A DNA stretch of 64,000 nucleotides from NCBI GenBank assembly GCA_030278955.1, contig JAOANR010000003.1, forward strand, positions 59,017,628 through 59,081,627, read 5' to 3'. How positions within the stretch are numbered: position 1 is the first letter of the stretch; every line of letters begins with the position of its first letter. Source of the DNA: Hygrophila difformis. Taxonomy: Eukaryota; Streptophyta; Magnoliopsida; Lamiales; Acanthaceae. Positions 23,104-35,158 of this stretch are shown in pieces. A program made the translations under genes and the position numbers. Under the pieces are notes generated by a model. That model was not told the origin of the DNA, searched no databases, and saw nothing but the letters and a program-made list of their open reading frames with translations.

Positions 23104-26073
23104 TGTAACACCCCGGTTTTGGTAACCCAGGCCGGGATGCCACCGCCACACCTCCCTAGCAAGACACGGTTTCTCCGAGCTCACTAAAGAGATGCAAGGC
23201 TATGGTTTTCAGAATTTAAAACATTCAAACAGCCCATTCATAAATAATTTAAAAATAATACATCAAAGTTGCAGCGGAAATATAAGTTGTGCAGCGGAAA
23301 TAAAGTATAAGGGCCGACATGGCCAAAACACGGGTTAAACAGGCCCGTTCATGCAAGTCGTAATTAAATGCAGGGATTTAAAATAAAGATTTCCCCTAAT
23401 GTTCCCATGTATGCATATGACGATGCATATTCTTCGTACTCTGTAGAAAAAAGGAGATATATGGTTTGGGTCAGCAAAAACGCGCTGAGTAAGTTAACAC
23501 ATAGCATGGGTTAGGGGTTTCAAAGCCTTTAATTAAATTTGATAAAAAGATGTTTGAGCTTTTAAAAAAAATTCTTCCCGTTACGCCATCATCTCAACAA
23601 TATATCATTTAGCCGGTGATCCGGCGGCCTCAGCCAATTTCAAAAATATCATTTCTCAAAATATTTTTCGTTTCTTTTATAGTTCACCATTCACCAGGGC
23701 TCTTGTGACCGCAATCCTCATACTCAATATTTCCGCAGGAAATCATACAATCGCCCTTGGGGAATCTAACCCGCAAGAACTCAATACATCCTGGGGAATC
23801 TAACTCGCAGGAAAACATACAATCGCCCTTGGGGAATCTAACCCGCAAGAACTCAAATACATCATAGGGAATCAAACCCGCATGAATCATATTGATAATG
23901 TCAAACTTGGTCACAAGTCCCCAATGTTTCAAAAGAATTATTTTAAAGAAAATGTGTTTATTTGGTGTAACGGGATTTTTTTAAAAAATATAGCTTTATC
24001 GTAATTCCAACTTCTCGATCGTTGTTTAAAAGATTTCAAAAATCGATCGATGTCACAGTTTGCGCCTTTTTGGTTTAAAAATCCATTTCTTAGGCGATTG
24101 ATTTGAAATTTTCACAGTAACTCAAAAACATCCCAACGAACAACTTTCGTGTTTTAAGTTTTTCTGAAAAACGATGGGAAGCATGTCAAAAATCAAGTTT
24201 TCTTCAGAAACAAAAAGCTGTCAGGATTCAGGTTTGACAACGTTAAAAGATTCGACTTTTTGACATATCAAATGGACTTCAAAAATTCTGAAATTTTACA
24301 GACACATACTAGACTTGATTTCCAACAACTTTTATTTAGAACTCAAAGATTGGTTCGGGCTAGAAATGATAGGAATAAGCTCCTCAAGATCGGTTATGAA
24401 ATCTGTCATCCTTTGAAAATTCTTAAAAACGCAGAATATGTCCGACATGATTTGGGGTATCAAAACTTGATGAAAATTTCTGAAATTTTTACACAATATA
24501 GCTTATGATCTTTGGATCAAAATCTTAGTTTTGAGTTTTCAGGTTTGAACACTCGAAGTAATAGAAATATGCTCATCAAGTTCGGTTAAGAAATCTGTCA
24601 AGGTTCTTGACATCGGTTCTAACGCAGATCGGATCGGCTCGAGTTTGGAGGTTCAAATCTCAATGAAAAATTCTAAAAACTTACAGTAATATTCCAAACT
24701 CATAGATCTACAATTCTTATGTTCAACTCCAATCCTAGATCGGTCTAGATCTAAGGTCAAAATAACCAACAAGTTTGAATAAAGAATCTATCACTATTTC
24801 AAGATCTAAGTCGATGGCACGTCTGTTCATGGTCGTTTTCGGATATCAAAACACGATGAAAAATTATGAAATTTTTACAGTAGCTAGATTAATGTCTTAG
24901 GAATGTTTTTCATGTTTTGGGTTTTTCCGTTTGAAGACTTTTAAGGGTCCGAAAAATTCATACGAAAACGCTGCGCCGGGGGTTTTTCTTGTTGACAGAT
25001 TTTAGAGTTTTTAAAACTCTATGTTTGGTTGCATTTTAAGTCACCCAAAACCATAGTAAGGTTAACTTACAGTGGGGATGATGTTTAGGAGGTCACGGGG
25101 TCGTCCGGAATCCACGGGATGTCACGAACGAATCTCCTCCACCCGATTTATTCTTCCTTTGGCTCCGATTTGTGTTTGAATATGAACATTCGTAAGTTTA
25201 GGATGATGGTTGTGATCTTAAAACAATAAGGAAACTTGATTTACATCTTACCAACAATCCAAAGCTTGCAATCCTTGATCTACATACTTCCTTGGTCGGA
25301 TTTGGTTGCCGGAAAGTCGCCGGAAGTTCGCCGGAAAGTCGCCGGAAGGTAAAGCTTTGTGTTTTTGATTTTGGGAGAGTTTTGGGATGAAGAAAGGGTG
25401 TGGATGGCTGATAAATGGGTGTTTGGGGATGTATTTTGGGCACAAAAAGGGCCAAAATCCGACAATAGCATGTGCTGCTACAGTAGTGCTACAGTAGTGC
25501 TACAGTAGCCGCACATGCTACAGTAACTTTTAATTATTATTTTTTTTTTTTTTAATATTAAGATTACTTCTTTACAAAAATAAAAATCATAATGTGGGAA
25601 TTATCCGTGATTGTTGGGACAATTCGATAAACTCGTTTCGAGTTGCTATCTTCCGATAAATAATAAATTCCGCTCTCTCGGAATTATTTCGGTTTTAATA
25701 ATTTAAATCCAATTCTTTACTTTTGGATTTAAATTTTCGATGGCGATTTCTCGGGTTCGTCGGCTTCCAATTTGTCGTCTTTTGATTCCCGTGCAATAAC
25801 TTGTATCATTAAATTTCTTCCGACTTCACGGGTTCTTGGATTTAAAATTCTTTTCCTTCTTGAATTTAATTCCAATTGTCTTGACTCAATTGATGGAATG
25901 TCTTCGGGCTTCCTTTCCCTCTTTTATTCCATTTTGAATTTAAATCTATCGGCGTTTCATTTCCGAGCAATAATTTATCGTGATAAATTATTTTCTTCTT
26001 CTCGGAAATATTTTAACATTGATCGGAATAAATTTTATTCCTTTGGGCGTTGATAAAAATCAGGGGTATTACA
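23104..26073 (-). repeat. 5' LTR of the gag-only element
   Basis: 2,970 bp, the partner of 18115-21082, with scattered single-base changes and a 3 bp expansion in a TTC run near 25995. On the minus strand it ends GGGGTGTTACA directly before the primer-binding site. Confidence 0.93.
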
Positions 26074-26298
26074 TAAATATAATATAAAAAGTTGATTACA
26101 TGACACAAATAGAACTAATCAGTGCTGAGGTGTATCTTCATGATTAATCAGCGATGACGTGGATTAATTAGGTTCGTTGATCTTAAAATAAGCATATAAT
26201 GACAGATTAACCCCTTAAAATTAAGAAGGATACATTAAAATTAATAAGGGCAATAGAGTCTGCACAGGCAAAAAAGTATTCAGAATTTATTATATAGA

Positions 26299-26796
26299 TT
26301 ATTATAAATTGATTATTCAATATATATTTTTAGTGATGTATTTTGTATTTAAAATATGGTTATTATATTCATATAGGATTATATATTTTAGACATAAAAT
26401 TTTAACCTAAATTAAATAATTTAATAATATTACAATAATATTCATTAAAATATATATACTAATAAATAATTTATATTATATATTTTTAATCAACTTATAT
26501 CTTTTAAGTGTCATAAAAAAATTCATATCTATTTAAGATATATATAAAGATTTTCTGAAGATTTTATTATATTAATAGATAGATTTATTTTCTAAATATA
26601 GATATTGATGATGTGGAAGGTGAGTTGGAATTAGTCAGCGATTAATCATCAATGACGTGGATTAATTGTAGCCATTGATTATAAAATGGTGGTATATTTA
26701 CTGATATAACCCTAAATATTAAAAAGAATTAGTTATATTGAATAAGGATAAAAGAGTCTGCACAGACAAAAAAATATTCAGGATTTATTATATAGA
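26299..26796 (-). mobile_element. Truncated Helitron 5' end
   Basis: The minus strand starts TCTATATAATAAATCCTG at 26796 with host A beside it and repeats the GTCTGTGCAGACTC and GACGTGGATTAAT phrases of the neighbouring Helitron. No 3' hairpin of its own is seen before 26298. Confidence 0.5.
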
Positions 26797-26817
26797 TAGA
26801 TAGATTAGGGGTAATAG

Positions 26818-27437
26818 TAGGGGTGAAAGCGGAACGGATAATTCCCGCCCGATCCGATGCCGTATTTGATTACATTCGAATCCAAAATTCGAATTCTTAT
26901 ATCCGACATATATTTGGCTTATACGGGACCGGATATGGGATTGCAAATATCCGCCCGTATCCGAAAATCCTAATATCATGCGGATATTATCCGTATTTTC
27001 TATCCGAATATCTGAAAATTTATATATATATGTTTATATGTATATTATAATATATTATATTAACTATAAAATAAATAAGTAATATTATATGTATAAATAT
27101 AATCAAAAGCTTGAAAACCATATGTAACTAATTAAATCAAATCATATTAATCAACTCGACTACATCATTAGGTTCTTTGTATCTAAACTGTAGTACGTAA
27201 TATCTAATGATCTTGGAGTATATTCCGATTTCTCATAAAAATTATATAAAAAAATTAATTTTAAAAATTATAAGATTATCCGAGTTAAAATCCGAATCCG
27301 TCTCGTATCCGTTTCTCGATATATTCGAATTCATATTTGTATCCGGCCTATTCATATTCGATTCCGTATTCGAAAAAAAATGGGGTAGGATACGGGACGA
27401 GTACTATCCGCCTGTATCCGTCCCGTTTTCACCCCTA
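26818..27437. mobile_element. hAT-type MITE rich in TATCCG
   Basis: Terminal inverted repeats TAGGGGTGAAAGCGGAACGG and the complement of CCGTCCCGTTTTCACCCCTA. The 8 bp flanks GGTAATAG and GATAATAG match at seven positions, as expected for a hAT duplication. The arms hold about a dozen TATCCG or CGGATA words. Confidence 0.75.
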
Positions 27438-27724
27438 GATAATAGTTATAACACAAAAATATAGAGGAAATACTAGTTGAAATGAATGATTGTGGTGTCA
27501 CCATAAAACTTAAGCGGTGTTACCAAGCCTAATTTAATTAAATGTAAAAAAAAATTACCCTAAAATGACAGTTTTATCAATTTAAGTGGTGTCACGTGCC
27601 AATCCTAATGACAGCTGAATTGGATTTGATTAGTTAAGATATCAATTATCAAATGCTCCCTCTGTTTTTTTTAAACTTGTTACACTTCATAATTTCACGC
27701 AATTCAAGATATATTTTTAATGAA

Positions 27725-27985
27725 TACTCCCTCCGTTTTCAAAAATTGTATCATTCCTGCGTTTCACGTTATCCAATACACATTTTTAACGCTTAATATC
27801 TCAAATTGTGAAAGTAAAAATTATAAAAATTTGATATTCTAAAACTACACGATTAGACGAATCTATCAAGATCCCACTTAACTATGTTTTATCTTGTATA
27901 ACTGTGTTAAAAATTTGAATCAAAGTTACTCAGTGAATAGTAACAACTACGCAAATGTTACAACTATTTTCAAACGGAGGAAGTA
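27725..27985. mobile_element. Stowaway-like MITE
   Basis: Inverted termini TACTCCCTCCGTTTTCAAA and TTTCAAACGGAGGAAGTA, with TA at both borders. Confidence 0.75.
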
Positions 27986-28168
27986 GAAGATTAGACGAAT
28001 CCAATAATTTGATTACACTTCATAAAAATTATGACAATTTGATACTCTAAATCTATGCTATTTGACGAATCCAACAAGATTCCACTTTACCAAATTTTAT
28101 CTTATAGTAGTATAACTCTACTAAAAAATCAAATCAAAATTACACAATAAATAATAATTAATGAATAA

Positions 28169-28432
28169 TACTCCCTCCGTCCCAGCTAACGTGTCCTGTT
28201 TGACTTTTTGACACTGTTCATTGTTCTACTTTGACTTGATTTTATTGCATGTATAGATTTCGAAAAAATAGTCGAGTTTGATCTTGTTAGAATCATATAG
28301 TCATGTAATTTTAGAATATATATTTTACATAATTTTTTGTTGTACACATTTTGAGATATTACCGGTTGAAAAAGTGCATTGGATTGTGTGCAAAAGTGAA
28401 ACAAGACAAGTTAAGTGGGACGGAGGGAGTAA
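28169..28432. mobile_element. Stowaway-like MITE
   Basis: Inverted termini CTCCCTCCGTCCCAGC and the complement of GTGGGACGGAGGGAG, with TA borders. Small frames inside are by-products of the inverted arms. Confidence 0.8.
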
Positions 28433-28877
28433 TTATTATGCAAATGTAACAATTACGGAGGAGTATTATTAACTTCAATTGTATTCCATATCGAATATTG
28501 AAGGGTTGCCTGAAGCGAATTTTGTTGGTTTAGACCGATCATAATTCAAACTCGAACAATTTTTAATTTATATAAACCACCACAAATCCACTGACTAAAT
28601 CCGACTTTTGTTTATTTTATTTTTTTATTCAAAAAAAATTATTATTTTTTCATCCAATTTAATGACTGTATGACACACTATTTGTGAACACAATCTTTTC
28701 GGATGGTGATGTACAACCATACGGGTGGAAGATGACACTCAGAATTGTCATCTTTTTTCCGAAAAAATAATAATAACAATATGTCATCATACTTGTTCCT
28801 TTGAAAGCTACAAAAGGCATAAATTATTAGCAATTATAATAACAATTATATTTGTTTATGGAAACAACATTATATAT
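28433..28877. other. Unassigned AT-rich sequence
   Basis: No frame, tandem array or recognisable repeat termini. Confidence 0.35.
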
Positions 28878-29036
28878 TTAGCTACCAAACTCACTTGGCC
28901 TGAGTGGTATAGGGCTCTGGCAGCTTAAGTAAATGTTTCGGATTCGAGTCTTTTTGTGTATGCAGAATTCTGCTTTAGAAAAAACAACCCTTCAATGTCC
29001 ATCCGAGGATACCTGATATTCACATTAAAAAAAAAC
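28878..29036 (+). repeat. tRNA-derived SINE
   Basis: A-box TGGCCTGAGTGGTATAGGGC and B-box GGATTCGAGTC, ending in an A-rich tail. The flanking ACATTATATATTTA and ACATTACATGTATTTA are a plausible diverged target duplication. Confidence 0.7.
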
Positions 29037-29417
29037 ATTACATGTATTTAACAATTTACAAATCAATAAAGTAACAATTTACAAATCAATAAAGTAGCAA
29101 TTATTAGCAAATTGTGGAAGTCAGCACATACAACAATCAGCATAATTTATCCATGAGGGATTATAGTGACACAAACCTACAATTGGATTAAATCGTTCTC
29201 TAAAAAATTACATACTGTATGTGTATAAATCTTTCACCAGAACATATAGCTATTATTTTTTCTTCTTATTGACCTTATATTGTATGTAGACGTTTTTAGG
29301 GTTGTATTTGATTCCAGAGTTTGTCAGATTTTATGAATTTTAAAAAGTCGGTGGATTTAGAAAATTCATAAATTCTCAATAGAGTTGATCAGTTGGTTGA
29401 TTTTGTATGAACTCTAT
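29037..29417. other. Unassigned AT-rich sequence
   Basis: Contains a short direct repeat (AACAATTTACAAATCAATAAAGTA, at about 29050 and 29072) and nothing else identifiable. Confidence 0.35.
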
Positions 29418-31415
29418 CACTACAAGAAATTTCGCCTGCGGCGACCGCACCTGCGGTCGGTGGACTCAAGACACGGGTCGTCCTGAAGCCCACCGACCGG
29501 CCCACCGACCGCAAAAGTCGGTCGGTGAATTGGTGGTAGGCCGCCGGCCAGCGACCACTTGCCGCGAGGTCGGTGGATGCGGCGACCGCCTACCGACCGC
29601 GGTATGGTCGGTATTCTCCACCGACCAGCTGCACCGACCAAAAATGTTGGTTGGTGGAAGGTGGTCCGAGCGGGTCCAGATCTCTCCCACCGACCGGCCC
29701 AGCGACCGCGTGGACGGTCGGTAACCGGGTTAACCGATGTATGCCAAGCCCGTCCACCGACCACTGCACCGACCGCACATGCGGTCGGTGGTATCCTGAT
29801 ACCTGCATCAGAATGGCTGTTTTGTCCAGCCATTCCTGTCAAAGAAACAAGCCCAAACAAGATAATCTTATATCCAAAAACCTGTTACAATAATATTCAT
29901 TCAAACATCAAAACATCACAGTAGTTAACTTGAAATCCTCAACAAACATCAATAAATTAATACATCATCATAGATCGTCATACACCGTCACCAAAACAAA
30001 CTCCAATCCATAACAAGTCCAACTAAGTAAAATCACACCAAATCCAAACACTAAGCACATCCAAGCAACAAACATACTACATAATCCAAACAGAAATCCC
30101 CAACAACACCAAATACATAAAAATGCAGAAAGGTCGGTGAACACCAATATTACCTCCACCGGTGCCACCTCCAAGGTCATCATCCCCATCACCACGGTCT
30201 GGGGATCGAGGCCCTCTAACTCCAAGTACTCTCTCCAGCTGCTCGGCCATAGTCATTTGTGTCTGGGACAGCCTCTCAACTCTATCCATGTAAGCCTCAA
30301 ATTGCTCATGTGTCACAAACTGTGAACTTGAAGGGGGGGGGGGGGGGGGGGAGTGATATCGTCACTGGCACCGGGCCTAAAGGACTTTGCAATCGAGCCC
30401 AGACCATACACTGTATTGCGTCTGTCATGTCCGCCAGCGACATTGTAGAAGGCCTCATCGGGATCGAAGTGCGGGCCAATCGTCGGGTCCTGGGTCAATG
30501 CTTCGGTCACTGCATTGAACTCCTCCTGTATTTCGAAATGAAGAGGAATGAGTATGGACAATGTAACTTAAGAAATTTGTTAAAGGATGAATGTGACATA
30601 TATTTAACTTGGAATTGTTTAATAACTATATTTACCTGAACCTGCTGTGACCGAGCCCTAATCCAGTTGTCCTTTTGATGTTTTCGCGTGTGTGTATGCT
30701 CGTGTAGCTCATGTAGATGGACAGTCCTGTTCTGATCAGCTGACTGCAAAATTTAGATTTAATGCAATGTAAGAACAAGCCTCATATGGAACTATAGAAT
30801 TAAAACAAAAAAACAGGGTGGAAGCATACCAATTTTTCCTTGGTGGCCCAAAATGTCTTTGGTCCAGCAGTGTGCGTCGGGAGGGCTGGTGCATCCTCTT
30901 GTCCCCTGCGCCTGTTTAGTTTGCCCCTTTTTGATTTTTCCTTAAAAGCCGGTGAATCCCATATATGGGCCCAATTCTGTGCAACCAGCTCGTCCGATGG
31001 CATCGGTCTTTTCTTATTCCTGATGTCGAGCTTATAATCCTTGTATCTGGTATTTTCAAAAAAGTCAGATAAATTATAATTGAACGTACAATCACAAATT
31101 CAAAGAAATTTTATAAAATACCGCGCAATATTCTTCTTCTCCCACTCCTTCCGGACCGCTAATGTATGCTCCGGTGCCCAACGAGCAACTTTCTGCAGTT
31201 CACGAATGTAAACTCAATGTATTACTTAGAATAGTACATAAATAGCTAGAACTCAATAAACACTTGCATCATACCTGGAACTCCCCCCCAGTAGAAGTCC
31301 TTTGTCGATTGGGATACTTTACCCCAACTGATCCCATTCATATCGGATCGCATGGGGTATATGTCTGTAATCTTCCGAACTAATGCATTCTCGAACTCAA
31401 TATAGAAATCTTTAT
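29418..31415 (-). mobile_element. CACTA (En/Spm) transposon, truncated
   Basis: The terminus CACTACAAGAAATTTCGCC near 29420 is the canonical CACTA end. The next ~380 bp is a dense array of CCGACCG and CGGTCGG in both orientations, the subterminal transposase-binding repeats of this superfamily. Coding remnants on the minus strand follow. The opposite terminus is not found before ordinary AT-rich DNA resumes near 31415, so the element has lost its other end. Confidence 0.8.
30130..31200 (-). pseudogene. En/Spm-type plant transposon protein fragment
   Basis: Minus-strand exons with GT donors at their ends. 31196-31122 has WAPEHTLAVRKEWEKK. About 31047-30833 has VAQNWAHIWDSPAFKEKSKR and ends before GTATGC. 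About 30745-30639 has HTHTRKHQKDNWIRARS. A terminal exon has EALTQDP and a heptad-like RVERLSQTQMTMAEQLERVL segment. This arrangement is the conserved accessory protein of plant CACTA elements. A run of about 20 G near 30331-30350 interrupts the last exon as polyproline or a frame slip. The catalytic TNP2-type transposase is absent. Confidence 0.6.
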
Positions 31416-31645
31416 TTTTTTAGGGATATTTTGTATAGTTATATTTTTTTAAATAATCAATTGAAATATATAAAATTTAATTTATAAACTATAGCATACC
31501 CATAAACATTTTAAATATTTTTTAACATATACCCAAACTTTAAAAGTCCAAAAAGATCATACAAAATGTTTAGGGAGTACTTGAACTTTTTGTGAACTTT
31601 TTCTTTATTATATGGTAACTAATAAATAAATGATAATCTCGGATC

Positions 31646-31869
31646 TAGGGTTTGTTCTGCACGCAGCTTTTGGGAGCTTTTGGAAGCTTTCAGAAGCTGC
31701 TTTTCAAATGTAATTAATTTTTATCTTCAAATTATAATTTTTGACAGCTACAACTACTTGTACTGAACACTTATGCAAAAACTGATAGCTACAGCTCGCA
31801 CAGCTCCCTACAGCTGCAGCTCGCAACTACAGCCTGCAGCTACAACTCGACGTGCGGAATGGACCCCTA
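31646..31869. mobile_element. Putative MITE with imperfect inverted ends
   Basis: The left end TAGGGTTTGTTCTGCACG resembles the complement of the right end CGTGCGGAATGGACCCCTA. The interior is a run of CAGCT-type words (CTACAGCTCGCAGC). No clear target duplication. Confidence 0.4.
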
Positions 31870-32234
31870 GACAATGTATGTAAGTCTTATCAGAGATGAG
31901 CCGACATAAGTTTGTTTAATAATATCCAATGTTTCAGAGTATACTATGTTTATGACACGTAATTGTAATTAGATCTGGATGGTATTTTATTATGAATTAA
32001 ACCAAGTAGTTATATTTTGAATGCTAGATACTTAACTATATGCATTGTGACTAGGGGATCAACTCGAAGCTTGGGTCCGAAAAAACAGTCAAGTGCTTGT
32101 TTTTATCTGTCTAAATTTAATTTCAATTTTTTTTTTTTAATATTCCAAATTTGTTGTATTTGCTAAAAACATTGTGCTTTTATTTTTCTTTTAATGTGCA
32201 GCAAATCTATATGTATGTTGTGAATGAATTAAGA

Positions 32235-32397
32235 GGATGTTTGGATAAGCTGCAAGAAAATAGACTATCTGATTATTGTGTTTTCAAAATGCAAATAATC
32301 AATTTAAATGCTAAAAAATAGTACTGCAAACATGATTATTTGCGTTTTGAAAACGCATTAATCAGATAATATGTTTTATATCGCTTATCCAAACACC
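32235..32397. mobile_element. Foldback MITE
   Basis: Termini GGATGTTTGGATAAGC and GCTTATCCAAACACCC are inverted, and the arms continue inward (GATTATTGTGTTTTCAAAAT against ATTTGCGTTTTGAAAACGC), so the whole 163 bp can form one long hairpin. Confidence 0.65.
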
Positions 32398-32489
32398 CAC
32401 TTACGAGTAATTCAATTTCGTACCCAAACTCACGGATCCAATCCGATACCGGCCAAACCCACAATTCATTTATGTAAAGGTCAACTTAC

Positions 32490-33330
32490 TTGATCCTAGT
32501 TAGGTGCGGCGGAGGTGGTGGGCACAAGCTATTCCTTCCATTACCGTTACGAGGACTTATAATCGGGGAATATCCTTAGGACTCTTAGAAAGATGGATTA
32601 CTGGCCTACTGCTGCCTTACCACTAGCTTAACACTAGCAGCACACAGGGGCGGATGCATGTATTGCCAAGCGAGGCACGAGACACCATTTAAATTCATAA
32701 AATTGTTATTTTAACCTTAATTTTTTAAATATTTAGTTAAGTGCATCCACTTAATTTTTGTTGTGATACCACACAAATCGATAAAATAATATGTTGACTT
32801 TAAAAATTTTATATTTGGTTCGTTACACCCACTCAATTTTTGTGGGAACAACACTTTCTCCAATTTCAATTTAGCTTTTCTTTTACTGTTTTGTATTGTC
32901 ACTACTATCTAAAAGTTCAAATTAACTCAAATCAATTAATATAATTTCTAGATCCGCCACTGGCAGCACAGGCTTACCAATTCATCACAGACCCCCTTCC
33001 TTACTTGCTTACTTCCTTGCTTTACCCAAGGACCCAATCCATCTTTTGTCTATGACGATCGGTACGAAAGGAAGGCTAACTCGCAGGGGATTCATACTAA
33101 TAGCGTCTGCTAGGGGAGCCGTTATGTAGCATCTGAGAACAATAAAGCAGACATGCACACGAAAAGACTTGCAACAATAAAGTAAGGCTTGACTTTACTA
33201 GTCCTATCGCCCCTATCTATTAATAATGCCCTTACTCTTATAACGGGTTACACATGCCTTGCTTCAAGTTTGAAGGAAGCTATGGTCAAAGAATAGAAAT
33301 AGAGTGTATTACTAGATCACTTATTAATTG
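32490..33330. other. Possible organelle-derived insertion (NUMT-like)
   Basis: A patch of higher-GC, low-repeat sequence unlike the AT-rich surroundings, with CTTACTTGCTTACTTCC-type phrases that look like plant mitochondrial spacer DNA. No gene was recognised. It is interrupted by a MITE at 32645-32962. The origin is a guess from texture. Confidence 0.35.
32645..32962. mobile_element. hAT-type MITE with 8 bp target duplication
   Basis: Inverted termini CAGGGGCGGATGCA and the complement of TAGATCCGCCACTG. GCAGCACA occurs at 32637-32644 and again at 32963-32970, a perfect 8 bp duplication. Confidence 0.88.
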
Positions 33331-33561
33331 AAGAAATCCAATTGCTGTCAATTTGACTCTTGTATTAAACTACCAATGAATAAATAAAATAAAATAAAAT
33401 AAAAACTCAATGTCTTGGGCATATTATAAATTTATGCTTTTATGACGCTGGAATATTCCAGAGAGATTGCATTGGCCACGAGTATTGTGTAAATAATTTG
33501 TCAAAATGTCAACTGACTCGTATGTATATATTCGTGCATGTCAGTATATGTCACCAACAAG

Positions 33562-33825
33562 TACTCCATCCGTCCCATTAAAAGTGGTCCCTTTTGACTT
33601 TTGACACAGTTCATTGTTTAATTTTAACTCGATTTTATTGTATTGATACAAGAAGAAAAAAAATAGTCAAGTGTGGTCTTGTTAGAATCGTCTAATTATA
33701 TAGTTTTAAAATACACATTTATATAACTTTTACTTATACCGATTTTGAGATATAAAGTGTTTAACAATTGCATTGGATTTTGTGCAGAATAGAAAATGAC
33801 CACTTTTAATGGGACGAATGGAGTA
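33562..33825. mobile_element. Stowaway-like MITE
   Basis: Termini TACTCCATCCGTCCCATT and AATGGGACGAATGGAGTA are inverted, with TA borders; the arms extend through AAAAGTGGTC. Confidence 0.8.
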
Positions 33826-34420
33826 GAACATAAAATACGTATAGTATTCAAGTGCTGCCACGTGGACATTATTATTAAGGCCTTTAATTTGTCAAATGCT
33901 CTAGAGTCTCGATATGATGACATGTACACATTCTACTACCTACGCTTTTAATTAGTCAATTGAGAAATTAAAAGGTTATTTTTTTACCGTTCTAACTTCA
34001 ACATTAAGATTACTACTATTGTTCAGTTTGGACATAAGCCAACAATGAGTCTAATTAATTTGCAACCAATGAGGAACACTTTTTAATTTCTGGTGATAAA
34101 AATAATTTCTCCATTCTCTGGATTTGGTAATAACTTTGCAGGAACAACTTGTCAATAGGGGGACTTCAAAGCACCAATTCAAGTATTAAAATTACAGTTT
34201 TATTTTGTGATTAAACTGAATAAATAATATTTACATTAACAACCTAGCTACTCATATCTAAATTCTAATGCCCTTTAACTATGACCCATGATTTTTTTTT
34301 TTTTCTAAATATTGATATCGATTTCAATTTAAATGATATTTTTTTAAAAAAAATTAAGAAATATTTTCTCCCTTTTTACAAAAAATTGAAAAGAAAGAGT
34401 AAAATGAATATTCTAATTTG
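33826..34420. other. Unassigned AT-rich sequence
   Basis: No coding frame, tandem array or clear repeat ends. Confidence 0.35.
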
Positions 34421-34429
34421 CTAGTTTTC

Positions 34430-34545
34430 GGGGAAGAAGATTTAGCCCAAGTGCTTAAGTCCATTGACTTCTAACCCGAAGGTTGGAGGTTAGATTCCCC
34501 GACCCCATATCCTTCACCTATAGGTTGTTTAGAAAAAAAAAATTA
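34430..34545 (+). repeat. tRNA-derived SINE with target duplication
   Basis: A-box-like TTAGCCCAAGTGCTTAAGTC, B-box GGTTAGATTCC and an A-tail. CTAGTTTTC flanks it at 34421-34429 and 34546-34554. Confidence 0.75.
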
Positions 34546-34688
34546 CTAGTTTTCTCCTTTGACAATGTCATGTGCTTCTTGTTTACCAAGAAAAAAAAAA
34601 GATGAATATTCAAAATTAGGGGGCATGTACACTGCCTCATAATTTATACCCCAGCTAGGTCTAAAAGTATGTAATATTTCATTGTTAT

Positions 34689-34954
34689 TACTCCCTCCAT
34701 TTTTGTAGGTTTGCAACATTGGTGTTTTTGATACTATTCACAGTTTAACTTTAGCTCAAATTTTTATCATAGTTATGAAAGAAAAAGTATAGTCCAGTTA
34801 TATCTTGTTAGATTCGTCTAAACTTGTAGTTTTAGAATATCATCTTTTTATAATTTTTTAATTATATATAATTTAAATTATTAGTCATTGAAAATGTGGA
34901 TCGGCATATGTGTCTGTGTTCAATGGTGAAATCTCAAAATAAATGGAGGTAGTA
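34689..34954. mobile_element. Stowaway-like MITE
   Basis: Termini TACTCCCTCCATTTTTG and AAATAAATGGAGGTAGTA with TA borders. Confidence 0.7.
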
Positions 34955-35158
34955 TTTTCTTTTTCTGGTAAATTACCAGGTATTGCTAAGCCTCATTGGA
35001 CTCAAGACTAATCTCCCGAGAATCTGATGGACATTTAAGGGTTGTCTCTCCCAAAGTAGAATTCAGCATACACGAGTGTAGGATGCATAATTTTATTGAT
35101 ATTTTGGATAAACTAGAAATGGGGCAGCCTAGCTTTATCATAGTTTAAATAAGAAGGG

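Larger units (their letters stand above)
18115..26073 (-). mobile_element. Gag-only LTR retrotransposon (TR-GAG type)
   Basis: Two ~2.97 kb LTRs (18115-21082 and 23104-26073) begin TGTAACACCCC and end GGTATTACA and flank only 2.0 kb of internal DNA. The 5 bp TAAAT occurs at 18110-18114 and 26074-26078 as a perfect target duplication. The minus-strand order is LTR, tRNA-iMet primer site, gag, polypurine tract AAGGGGGGG, LTR. There is no protease, RT or integrase, so it depends on an autonomous partner. By eye I count about a dozen differences between the LTRs (~99.6% identity), indicating recent insertion. Confidence 0.93.
15971..26298 (-). mobile_element. Helitron carrying nested LTR elements
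   Basis: The minus-strand 3' end is the hairpin CCCGAGCCGAAGGCGGGC, then CTAG at 15974-15971 and host T. The 5' end candidate is TCTATATAATAAATTC at 26298, preceded by host A. Without the ~8 kb TR-GAG insertion the element is about 2.4 kb and has no helicase gene. The phrase GTCTGCACAGGCAAAAAAG just inside the 5' end recurs in the neighbouring Helitron fragment at 26.75 kb. The pairing of these two ends is inferred. Confidence 0.6.

Noticed and set aside
29407..29924. Several 70-146 codon frames on both strands
   Set aside because: By-products of the GC-rich CACTA subterminal repeats.
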